DNA of 64,000 nucleotides from Marivivens sp. LCG002 (GTDB taxonomy: Bacteria; Pseudomonadota; Alphaproteobacteria; Rhodobacterales; Rhodobacteraceae), in NCBI RefSeq assembly GCF_030264275.1, contig NZ_CP127165.1, positions 124,001-188,000 of the forward strand. Direction: 5' to 3'. Below, piece by piece: positions 1-8,317 of this stretch. Position 1 is the stretch's first letter, and each line of letters starts with the position of its first letter. The notes beneath the pieces were generated by a model. The model was not told the origin of the DNA, did no database searches, and saw nothing but the letters and a program-made list of their open reading frames with translations. The position numbers and the translations under genes are program-made.

Positions 1-1109
1 TGGTCGAGCGTTGTGCGGATGATCACGTCTTCGGTGGTCGAGCGGGTAAAGAACTCGGGTCCGCTCTCCATGACCCAATCCGCAAAATAGCCGCCTGAAC
101 GCGCTTTGGCTGCTTCAGAGAGTCCTGCCGGATTTTCGCGCGCATAGGCGGCTTCGGCGGCCGAGAGGTAGCCTTGTTCTTCCATCAAGCCGATGACCAC
201 ATTCGCGCGGTCCCAAGACCGTTGAAGGTTGGATGTCGGTGCGTAGGTCGAAGGCGCTTTCAAAAGACCGGCGAGGATTGCAGCTTGCGAGGCATCGACC
301 TGGTTCGCCGATATCCCGAAATAACGCTGCGCCGCAGCTTCGAACCCGCGCGTGCCTGCACCGAGATAGGCGCGGTTGAGGTAAATCGTGAGGATTTCCT
401 CTTTCGTATATTTGACCTCCATCGCCATCGCATAAATGGCTTCCTTGGCTTTGCGCCAAAGCGTGGAGCGGCGGCAGTCTGCTTCGTAATCGGCCTCGGA
501 CTTCCAGACTTCGGGGTCATAAGGCGTGCCGATACACAGAAGCTTTGCGGTTTGTTGTGTGATGGTCGAGCCGCCGTTGCCCGACAGGGGGCCGCGTCCT
601 TCGCGCATGTTGATCCGAATGGCCGAGGCAATGCCGCGCGGTGATAGGCCGAAGTGCGAATAGAAACGTTTGTCCTCTGTGGCGACAACCGCATCGTGCA
701 GATAAGGCGAAACCGTATCGGCGGTGATCATCCCCCCGAATTGATCGCCTCGCCACGCAAAGACGGTCCCGTTGGTATCAAGGAGGGTCACGGAGCCACG
801 TGCCCGCCCGTCCACCATTTCGGAAATCGGGGGCAACGTTGTGGACATGTAATAGACGCTGGCGCCCAAAATCAGCGCAAAGATCAAACCGACGCGCCAG
901 CTGATCCCCCAGATGATGCGGAAAATGAAACGAATGATTCCGGTAAAAAAGCCGAGAATCAGCCCGATCGGTCCGCGCGGTTTGCGGGGCGATTTACGAG
1001 CGGGCGCGCTCTTTTTTGCGGGTGCCGCTTTGGGTTTTGGGGCTTTGCCACTGGAATCGTAGCGTTTTTCAGCCACCAAAGGGGGGCTTTTGCGTCCCGG
1101 TCCTGCCAT
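1..1109 (-). CDS. Class A penicillin-binding protein (PBP1A-like), C-terminus off the window
   Basis: This is a bifunctional peptidoglycan glycosyltransferase/transpeptidase that would polymerise lipid II at the inner membrane; only about 369 N-terminal residues are present. A Lys/Pro-rich cytosolic tail (residues 1-45) is followed by one membrane segment (about 47-85). The GT51 glycosyltransferase domain comes next, with EDKRFYSHFG (catalytic Glu) and GGSTITQQ motifs. The frame runs off the window at TTLD, the usual linker before the transpeptidase domain, so that domain is not seen. The ATG at 1109 is the only good start before the tail. The gene is divergent from glnK. The family is certain; the exact paralogue (mrcA versus another class A PBP) is inferred. 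Confidence 0.9.
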   Translation of the reverse strand, partial: MAGPGRKSPPLVAEKRYDSSGKAPKPKAAPAKKSAPARKSPRKPRGPIGLILGFFTGIIRFIFRIIWGISWRVGLIFALILGASVYYMSTTLPPISEMVDGRARGSVTLLDTNGTVFAWRGDQFGGMITADTVSPYLHDAVVATEDKRFYSHFGLSPRGIASAIRINMREGRGPLSGNGGSTITQQTAKLLCIGTPYDPEVWKSEADYEADCRRSTLWRKAKEAIYAMAMEVKYTKEEILTIYLNRAYLGAGTRGFEAAAQRYFGISANQVDASQAAILAGLLKAPSTYAPTSNLQRSWDRANVVIGLMEEQGYLSAAEAAYARENPAGLSEAAKARSGGYFADWVMESGPEFFTRSTTEDVIIRTTLD

Positions 1110-1223
1110 TTGCCTGCTCTGCCGTTCATTTCATTTTTTGCCAGCATACTTGCTGCTCGCTCAAATGTTGAGCGCTTCTGAGCAGATACAACGCGTTTTT
1201 GTTCAGCCTATTTTTTAATCAAG

Positions 1224-1252
1224 TTGCACAATTTGTGCAAAATTTGTGCAAA
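1224..1252. promoter_or_regulatory. Palindromic TTGCAC/GTGCAA sites upstream of glnK
   Basis: Positions 1224-1240 form a perfect 8-bp inverted repeat with a one-base centre (TTGCACAA-T-TTGTGCAA). The right half recurs directly at 1242-1252. The site lies about 120-150 bp before the glnK start in the PBP/glnK divergent spacer. It resembles NtrC boxes (TGCAC...GTGCA), but its spacing is 2 bp shorter than the enterobacterial consensus. NtrC control of glnK-amtB is known in related bacteria; assigning it here is inference. Confidence 0.45.
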
Positions 1253-1373
1253 TTGTTGCGTGGTTCGTTCTCGGATGGCTTGGGTTTTCTTGAGAACCCC
1301 CCTGATTTCCGCGCTTCTACCACTGTGCACGGCCGAAGCTGGTCGTCCGGGAACAACTCGTAAGGGGAAGACA

Positions 1374-1712
1374 GTGAAACTCATCATCGCAACTATTAAG
1401 CCGTTCAAGCTGGAGGAGGTCCGCGAGGCTGTGACCGCCGCCGGCGTTCGCGGCATGATGGTGACCGAGATCAAGGGCTTTGGCTCGCAGTCCGGTCACA
1501 CCGAAATCTACCGTGGCGCTGAATATGCCGTGAACTTCGTTCCAAAGGTCAAGCTCGAAATTGTCGTGCCCGACAACATGGTAGAGCAGGTCGTTTCGAC
1601 CATCGCGTCCACCGCCAAGACCGACAAAATCGGCGACGGTAAAATCTTTGTTCTCGATGTCGAGAGCGCTCTTCGTGTGCGCACCGGCGAAACCAACGAC
1701 GACGCGCTCTAA
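1374..1712 (+). CDS. glnK: Nitrogen regulatory protein P-II (GlnK/GlnB)
   Basis: This trimeric signal protein senses 2-oxoglutarate and ATP/ADP and, when GlnK-type, blocks the ammonium channel AmtB. The product is 112 residues, the standard P-II length. The T-loop carries the uridylylation tyrosine in YRGAEY (about residue 51), and the KIGDGKIFV segment of the B-loop is present. The start is taken as the GTG at 1374, because only it gives the conserved N-terminus MKLIIATIKPFKLEEV; it is preceded by AAGGGG. The amtB gene follows after 24 bp, so the pair is the classical glnK-amtB operon. That context is why GlnK is preferred over GlnB. Confidence 0.95.
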   Translation: MKLIIATIKPFKLEEVREAVTAAGVRGMMVTEIKGFGSQSGHTEIYRGAEYAVNFVPKVKLEIVVPDNMVEQVVSTIASTAKTDKIGDGKIFVLDVESALRVRTGETNDDAL

Positions 1713-1736
1713 GGCGTTCTCAGGGGAAGAAATCCA

Positions 1737-3071
<1,335 letters not shown>

Positions 3072-3101
3072 GTTCCTTCCACTTGGCATTTCACTCAACT
3101 G

Positions 3102-3127
3102 CCCGGGCGTTCGCGCCCGGGTTTTTT
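3102..3127 (+). terminator. Intrinsic terminator after amtB
   Basis: An 8-bp GC stem (CCCGGGCG/CGCCCGGG, 3102-3109 and 3114-3121) closes a TTCG tetraloop and is followed by six T residues. It is a textbook Rho-independent terminator for glnK-amtB. Confidence 0.93.
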
Positions 3128-3145
3128 GATTTTGTGGATACGCAA

Positions 3146-3176
3146 AAGAAAAAGGGCGGGGAAATCCCCGCCCTTT
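3146..3176 (-). terminator. Intrinsic terminator of the sseA-aminotransferase operon
   Basis: A GGGCGGGG/CCCCGCCC stem with a 3-base loop lies at 3154-3173. Read on the minus strand it is followed by a T-rich run (complement of AAAAGAAAAA at 3144-3153), just downstream of the aminotransferase stop at 3198. Confidence 0.8.
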
Positions 3177-3197
3177 GCCTATTGGATCGCGGTCGCC

Positions 3198-4382
3198 TTA
3201 GACGCCGGCGTCGATGATTGCCTTTGCCAGAAGCGGCACGGTTTCGGTGTTGAGCCCCGCGATGTTCATGCGGCTGTCGGAAACCATGTAGATGCCGTTG
3301 TTGGCGCGCATCGTTTCGACCTTGTCGGGGGTCGTGCCGATACGGCTGAACATACCGCGGTGGTGCGCGATGAAATCAAAGCGATCCGAGTTGGACAGAC
3401 GGCGCAGCTCGTCGGCGAGCTGGCTGCGAAGGCCAAGCATCGTGTTGCGCACTTCTTCGAGTTCCGCTTCCCAGTCTGCACGCAGTTCCGGCGTGGTCAG
3501 AATGGTGGTCACAACACGCGCACCGTGATCCGGCGGGAACGAGAAGTTCTGACGGTTCAGGAAGTTCATGTTCTGCTGGGCAAGCTTGGTCTGGCCTGCA
3601 TCGCGGGCGATCGCCATCAGGATGCCCGTGCGCTCGCGGTAGATGCCGAAGTTCTTGGAGCACGAGGCTGCAATAAGGCATTCGTCTACACCAGCGGCAA
3701 CGAGACGGGTTGCGGCCGCATCTGCTTCGAGACCGTCGCCAAAGCCCTGATAGGCGATGTCGACCAGCGGCACTGCGCCTTTGGCTTTGATCAAAGCGAT
3801 GGTCTCTTTCCACTGCTCGTCGTTCAGGTTCGCGCCGGTCGGGTTATGGCAGCAGCCGTGAAGCAGAACAACATCGCCCTCTTTAAGCGCGCCGAGGTCG
3901 GCAATCATGCCATCGAAATCAACGCCGCGGGTTGCTTCGTCAAAGTAACGGTATTCGGCCATTTTCATGCCGAGATATTTGATGATCGACGGGTGGTTCG
4001 GCCAAGTCGGAGCGGACAGCCATACCGTTGCCTCGGGCGAGGCGAGGCGGATAAGTTCCAAAGCCTGACGGATCGCGCCTGTGCCACCGGGGGTGGCGAC
4101 TGCCGCAACGCGCTCGCGGGCAACTGCGCCGTCGAGAACAAGCCCGATCATCGCGTCGGAAAACGCGGGATCGCCCGCAAGGCCGACATAGGATTTCGTG
4201 GCCTGCGTTTCGAGAAGGACCTTTTCCGCCGCTTTCACAGCGCGCATGACGGGGGTGTTGCCCGTCGGGTCTTTGTAGACGCCAACGCCAAGGTCGATCT
4301 TGTCCGTGCGCGGGTCCTCACGGAAGGTTTGCATCAGCATGAGGATTTTGTCGGCGGGTTGTTCTTTGAGATGCTCGAGCAT
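3198..4382 (-). CDS. Class I aromatic/aspartate-type aminotransferase
   Basis: This is a PLP-dependent fold-type I aminotransferase of 394 residues in the AspC/TyrB family. The Schiff-base lysine sits in ASCSKNFGIYRERTG, and a CHNPTGANL motif binds the cofactor. The start at 4382 is chosen because MLEHLKEQPADKIL matches the family N-terminus and its ATG shares one base with the sseA stop (TGATG), implying translational coupling. The coupled sulfurtransferase suggests that it may transaminate cysteine to 3-mercaptopyruvate. Aspartate or aromatic amino acids remain equally possible substrates from sequence alone. A terminator follows. Confidence 0.9.
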   Translation of the reverse strand: MLEHLKEQPADKILMLMQTFREDPRTDKIDLGVGVYKDPTGNTPVMRAVKAAEKVLLETQATKSYVGLAGDPAFSDAMIGLVLDGAVARERVAAVATPGGTGAIRQALELIRLASPEATVWLSAPTWPNHPSIIKYLGMKMAEYRYFDEATRGVDFDGMIADLGALKEGDVVLLHGCCHNPTGANLNDEQWKETIALIKAKGAVPLVDIAYQGFGDGLEADAAATRLVAAGVDECLIAASCSKNFGIYRERTGILMAIARDAGQTKLAQQNMNFLNRQNFSFPPDHGARVVTTILTTPELRADWEAELEEVRNTMLGLRSQLADELRRLSNSDRFDFIAHHRGMFSRIGTTPDKVETMRANNGIYMVSDSRMNIAGLNTETVPLLAKAIIDAGV

Positions 4383-5248
4383 CAGGCTTCTCCGGTTGCA
4401 ATGGGAAGATCGGCATACATGCCCCATTCGGACCATGAGCCGTCATAAAGAGAGTGGTCGGTCTTGCCGATCCGCTCCAGAGCGAGCGAAAGCACGGCTG
4501 CCGTGACCCCCGACCCGCAGGTGGTAATGGCTGGCTTGGACAAATCCACACCCGCCGCTTCGAAAATGGTGCGCAACTCTTCGACGGGTTTCATCGTGCC
4601 GTCTGCGTTGAGAAGCGATTTGTAAAAGACGTTGCGCGCATTGGGGATATGACCCGAACGAAGCCCTTCACGGGGTTCGGGGGCCTCGCCACGAAACCGC
4701 TCGGGTGCGCGGGCGTCGATGATGGCATGATCGTCGAGCTTCGATGCGCGCGCCACTTCGGTCACATCCTTGACCATGTGGTTCTGGCGATCCACGATCA
4801 TATGGCGATCGCGGATGATCGGCTCGGCATCGGTGGTCTTGCGTCCTTCGGCCTTCCATTTGGGAAGACCGCCATCTAGGACCGCAACCTTGGTCTGGCC
4901 CATCAACCGAAAGAGCCACCAGACCCGCGCCGCCGAGAAAAGCCCCGACCCATCATAGACCACAACCTGATGGCCGTCGCCGATGCCCATGGCGCGCATG
5001 CGGCTCATGAACTTTTCGACGGGGGGCACCATGTGCGGCAGGTCCGAGCGCAGGTCGCTGATTTCGTCGATATCGAAAAAGCGCGCACCCGGAATGTGCT
5101 CTGCATCATATTCGGCCTTGGGATCGCGATCCTGGGTCGGCAAATACCACGATGCATCGAGGATCCTGAGGTCGGGGTCCTTGAGATTATCTTCGAGCCA
5201 CTGGGTGGATACCAGGGTCTTCGGGTCGTCTTCGAACTTGCTTGCCAT
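4382..5248 (-). CDS. sseA: 3-mercaptopyruvate/thiosulfate sulfurtransferase
   Basis: This is a tandem rhodanese-domain enzyme (288 residues) that moves sulfane sulfur from 3-mercaptopyruvate or thiosulfate to a thiol or cyanide acceptor. The N-terminal inactive rhodanese domain contains ILDASWYLP. The C-terminal active domain carries the catalytic loop CGSGVTA, the signature preferring mercaptopyruvate. The start MASKFEDDPKTLV at 5248 is preferred over an ATG nine codons upstream because AAAGGGG lies just before it. The stop overlaps the downstream aminotransferase start, linking transamination and sulfur transfer. Confidence 0.92.
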   Translation of the reverse strand: MASKFEDDPKTLVSTQWLEDNLKDPDLRILDASWYLPTQDRDPKAEYDAEHIPGARFFDIDEISDLRSDLPHMVPPVEKFMSRMRAMGIGDGHQVVVYDGSGLFSAARVWWLFRLMGQTKVAVLDGGLPKWKAEGRKTTDAEPIIRDRHMIVDRQNHMVKDVTEVARASKLDDHAIIDARAPERFRGEAPEPREGLRSGHIPNARNVFYKSLLNADGTMKPVEELRTIFEAAGVDLSKPAITTCGSGVTAAVLSLALERIGKTDHSLYDGSWSEWGMYADLPIATGEA

Positions 5249-5312
5249 GGGAATCCCCTTTGGGGCCTGCTTCAAAAGCCTTGTGGATCGGCGGCGTGTC
5301 TAACGCGGTAAG

Positions 5313-5328
5313 CCCTTGCTGGCAAGGG
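5313..5328. repeat. Short perfect palindrome between sseA and smpB
   Basis: CCCTTGC and GCAAGGG (7 bp each, 2-base centre) lie in the 143-bp spacer between the sseA start and the smpB stop. No T-run follows on either strand, so it is more likely an attenuating hairpin or a protein site than a terminator. Function unknown. Confidence 0.35.
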
Positions 5329-5391
5329 AAACAGCCCGTGATATGAGCGAAGTTGAAGCGTGGGGCGAACGTGTCGCAACCCAAGCGCGGA

Positions 5392-5868
5392 TCAATCCCC
5401 GTGACGCAAAAGACGCTGCTTTTGGCGCGCCCAGTCTCGCTTGGCCTCGGTTTCACGTTTGTCGTGGTTTTTCTTACCCTTAGCGACCCCGATCTTGAGT
5501 TTCACCAGACCGCGATCGTTGAAATACATCACGATGGGAACAAGCGTCATGCCCTCGCGTTGGGTGGCATTCCAAAGGCGCGAAAGCTCTTTGCGGCTCA
5601 CCAGCAGCTTGCGTTTGCGCCGTTCTTCGTGGCCCCATGTTTTGGCTTGCTCATATGGCGCGATATACCCGTTGATCAGCCAAAGCTCGCCGTTCTCGAC
5701 CGAGGCATAGCTTTCGGCGATATTCGACTGGCCCACGCGAAGCGATTTGACTTCGGAACCCATGAGAATGATCCCGACCTCAAGGTCGCTTTCGATAGCG
5801 TAGTCATAGCGGGCACGCCTGTTTTCGGCGATGACCTTGTAATTCTTGTTTTCGGGTTTCTTGGCCAT
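5392..5868 (-). CDS. smpB: SsrA-binding protein SmpB
   Basis: This is the tmRNA-binding partner for trans-translation, which rescues ribosomes stalled on broken mRNA. It has 158 residues, with the OB-fold core beginning ENRRARYDY, the tmRNA-binding GSEVKSLR segment, and the basic C-terminal tail [17 protein letters not shown] that enters the decoding centre. The start [11 protein letters not shown] (5868) is preferred over an in-frame ATG three codons upstream. The tmRNA gene itself is not visible in this window. Confidence 0.96.
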   Translation of the reverse strand: MAKKPENKNYKVIAENRRARYDYAIESDLEVGIILMGSEVKSLRVGQSNIAESYASVENGELWLINGYIAPYEQAKTWGHEERRKRKLLVSRKELSRLWNATQREGMTLVPIVMYFNDRGLVKLKIGVAKGKKNHDKRETEAKRDWARQKQRLLRHGD

Positions 5869-5979
5869 AGTAATCAACCAGATAGGTTAGGACGCCCAAA
5901 GGAGCAAGGTGTCGCGTTGCCTCTGGTCAAAGCTTGGCGGCAGGTTAGACTTCGGCGCAACACATAACGGAGCACTTCC

Positions 5980-6426
5980 ATGTTTACCCAGATCGCCGTC
6001 GGATCCTTCATGCTGGTTGCCTCGATCGCGTTTGCCGCGCTGACGTTTTGGCTCCTCGAGCACTTTCTTACGCAAGCGGGTGGATGGATGACGCGGCGTC
6101 CTCATCGGCCAAAGCTGGTGATGGCGCTGATCGTTTCGTCTATCGCGATTTTGGGGCAAGTGACGGTCAGCGTCTGGATGTGGGCAGGGCTTCTCTGGTG
6201 GCTCGATCTTTTCGGATCACTGGAGCTTTCGGTCTATTTCGCTCTGACCTGTTTTACCACATTGGGGTTCGGTGATGTCCTGTTGCCGCAAGAATGGCGG
6301 CTGCTCGGCGGTTTGGCAGCGACAAACGGTCTGGTGAATATCGGGGTCGTGACAGCCGTTATGGTCGAAACCCTGCGGTTTATCCGGATGAACCAAATTC
6401 AGGCACTTAGACCCAAGGCCGGCTAG
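5980..6426 (+). CDS. Small potassium-channel-like membrane protein
   Basis: The 148-residue inner-membrane protein has about four hydrophobic segments. Between the last two lies a pore helix followed by the selectivity-filter motif TTLGFGD, a variant of the K+ channel signature TTVGYGD. This places it in the two-TM pore (Ion_trans_2) group. It has an extra N-terminal helix pair and no RCK or other ligand-binding domain. The start ATG has GGAG upstream. It converges with a DMT permease, and the two stop codons overlap as CTAG. Ion selectivity is inferred from the filter only. Confidence 0.72.
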   Translation: MFTQIAVGSFMLVASIAFAALTFWLLEHFLTQAGGWMTRRPHRPKLVMALIVSSIAILGQVTVSVWMWAGLLWWLDLFGSLELSVYFALTCFTTLGFGDVLLPQEWRLLGGLAATNGLVNIGVVTAVMVETLRFIRMNQIQALRPKAG

Positions 6427-7313
6427 GCTTTGCCGCGTTTGGCGGACCGTTTGAGTGTAAAGACACCGCTTGCAACGATCATGACGCTGCCCAGAATGGT
6501 GAAGCTGTCGGGCGCTTCGCCAAACATCAAGAACCCGACGATGGCTGCGAAGATGAGACGCGAGTAGCGCCACGGTGTCACCGAAGACACCTCTCCCGTG
6601 CGCATCGCCATGGTCAGGAATTGATAGGCGGCAATCCCGCAAACGGCGGTGAGCCCAAGCGTGCCGAATTGTTCGCAGGATGGCAGCACCATTCCTGTGC
6701 CAGTAAAGGACAGGATGAACCCCGCGACGGACAAAACGCTAAACCCCGCGATCCCCAGTTGCATGTTCGAAAGACGGGGCGGCGCAGCCCTCGTCGCAAG
6801 ATCACGCCCTGCAAATCCGATCATCCCGATGAGAGACAGGATACTGAGCGGGGTAAAGCCCTCGAGCCCCGGTCGGAGAATAATCAGAACGCCAAGGAAC
6901 CCGACGAAAATCGCGCTCCATCGTCGCCAACCTACCTGTTCGCCGAATAAAACTGCAGCGCCCGCGACCACAACAAGCGGCGTTGCCTGCAAGATCGCTG
7001 TCGCAAGCGTTAGGGGGACAAGCATCAGGGAGGCGGTGTAACTCAGTCGTCCCGTGACTTCGAAAAACGACCGCCAGAGCATTTGTTTTGAAAGATAGGA
7101 CCTTGTCCAAAGAGTGTCGCCTTGGCTGCGCGCGCGAAGCCCGAAGAAGACGACCCCCGTGAAGCCGATCATCATCAGGATCTGACCAAGCGGCATGGTC
7201 GCGGTCAGATGTTTGATCAAGCTGTCTTCAAGTGTGAAGCCGACCATCGAGGCAACCATAAACAGGCTGCCCCGAATATTGTCGTTGAGCCCCGAGAGAG
7301 GGCTGATCCGCAT
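6423..7313 (-). CDS. EamA/DMT-family permease coupled to dapA
   Basis: The 296-residue polytopic protein has two EamA repeats and about ten membrane helices, typical of the drug/metabolite transporter superfamily. The start [16 protein letters not shown] at 7313 is selected because the ATG shares its A with the dapA stop (TGATG); longer upstream reading lies inside dapA. The substrate cannot be told from sequence; many relatives export amino acids or small metabolites. Coupling to dapA hints at lysine or diaminopimelate-related export, as speculation. The 3' end overlaps the channel gene by CTAG. Confidence 0.82.
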   Translation of the reverse strand: MRISPLSGLNDNIRGSLFMVASMVGFTLEDSLIKHLTATMPLGQILMMIGFTGVVFFGLRARSQGDTLWTRSYLSKQMLWRSFFEVTGRLSYTASLMLVPLTLATAILQATPLVVVAGAAVLFGEQVGWRRWSAIFVGFLGVLIILRPGLEGFTPLSILSLIGMIGFAGRDLATRAAPPRLSNMQLGIAGFSVLSVAGFILSFTGTGMVLPSCEQFGTLGLTAVCGIAAYQFLTMAMRTGEVSSVTPWRYSRLIFAAIVGFLMFGEAPDSFTILGSVMIVASGVFTLKRSAKRGKA

Positions 7314-8185
7314 CAGTTCAAAAGGCCGGCGTGAACCATTGCTGCGCGGATGCGCTCTTTGGTGGCGTCGCTGAGGGGGGTCAGCGGCGAGCGGACCTCG
7401 TCGCTGCAAAGGCCGAGCAGCGACATGCCGTATTTTGCGCCGCACACACCCGGCTCAAGGAACACGGCCTCGTGGAGCGGCATTAGGCGGTCGAGATAGT
7501 CAAGCGCTTTGGCATAGTCGCCAGCAAGCGTCGCCTCTTGGAATTCCGAGCAAAGGCGCGGCGCGATGTTGGCCGTTACCGAAATGCAACCGACGCCGCC
7601 ATGCGCGTTGAAGCCGAGCGCAGTGGCATCTTCGCCCGAAAGCTGGATGAAATCCGTGCCGCAAGTGATGCGGGTTTTGGGCACGCGCGACAGATCGCCC
7701 GTAGCGTCCTTGACCGCGATGATCTCGGGGAGTTTCGCAAGCTCGCCCATTGTAGCGGGGGTCATATCGACGACCGAACGACCGGGAATGTTGTAGATCA
7801 CGATCGGCAGGCCGCACTTGGCCGCAGCGGTGTAATGCGCGATCAGACCCGCTTGGGTCGGCTTGTTGTAATAGGGCGTCACAACAAGCGCAGCATCGGC
7901 GCCCGCAGCTTTTGCGGCTTCGACAAGACGCACGGTTTCGATGGTGTTGTTCGAGCCGGCACCTGCCACCACGGAAATGCGGCCCGCAGCAACCTTGACC
8001 ACCGTTTCGACGACCAGATCATGCTCTTCGTGGCTGAGCGTCGGGCTTTCACCCGTGGTGCCGACCGGAACGAGACCGTGGCTGCCTTGCTCGATGTGCC
8101 ACTCGACAAGTTTTTTGAGTGTGTCCAGATCCACTTGGCCGTTCTTGAACGGCGTAACCAGAGCAGGGAGAGACCCTTTGATCAT
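7313..8185 (-). CDS. dapA: 4-hydroxy-tetrahydrodipicolinate synthase
   Basis: It condenses pyruvate with aspartate semialdehyde, the first committed step to diaminopimelate and lysine. The 290-residue TIM barrel shows GTTGESPTL (pyruvate-binding Thr), the proton-relay tyrosine in IVIYNIPGR, and the Schiff-base lysine in [10 protein letters not shown] (about residue 159). The start [13 protein letters not shown] at 8185 is chosen over a longer in-frame extension. The gene is divergent from the lytic transglycosylase slt and overlaps the downstream DMT permease start. Confidence 0.95.
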   Translation of the reverse strand: MIKGSLPALVTPFKNGQVDLDTLKKLVEWHIEQGSHGLVPVGTTGESPTLSHEEHDLVVETVVKVAAGRISVVAGAGSNNTIETVRLVEAAKAAGADAALVVTPYYNKPTQAGLIAHYTAAAKCGLPIVIYNIPGRSVVDMTPATMGELAKLPEIIAVKDATGDLSRVPKTRITCGTDFIQLSGEDATALGFNAHGGVGCISVTANIAPRLCSEFQEATLAGDYAKALDYLDRLMPLHEAVFLEPGVCGAKYGMSLLGLCSDEVRSPLTPLSDATKERIRAAMVHAGLLN

Positions 8186-8228
8186 GACGCACTTCCTTTG
8201 TCGTGTTGGGGGCATTGAGTCGGCCCCG

Positions 8229-8262
8229 ATGAAATCGGGCGGAACCTAGACGTCTTTCCGCC
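8229..8262. promoter_or_regulatory. Inverted repeats in the dapA/slt divergent spacer
   Basis: GGCGGAA (8238-8244) and TTCCGCC (8256-8262) form a perfect 7-bp inverted repeat with an 11-base centre, preceded by the small palindrome CCCGAT-GAA-ATCGGG. They sit between divergent dapA and slt and could be an operator; no regulator is identified. Confidence 0.35.
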
Positions 8263-8317
8263 GATTGCCAAGTTTGTGAGTTGAGTTGTGACTACTTCAC
8301 GATACCTTTGTTTCAAG

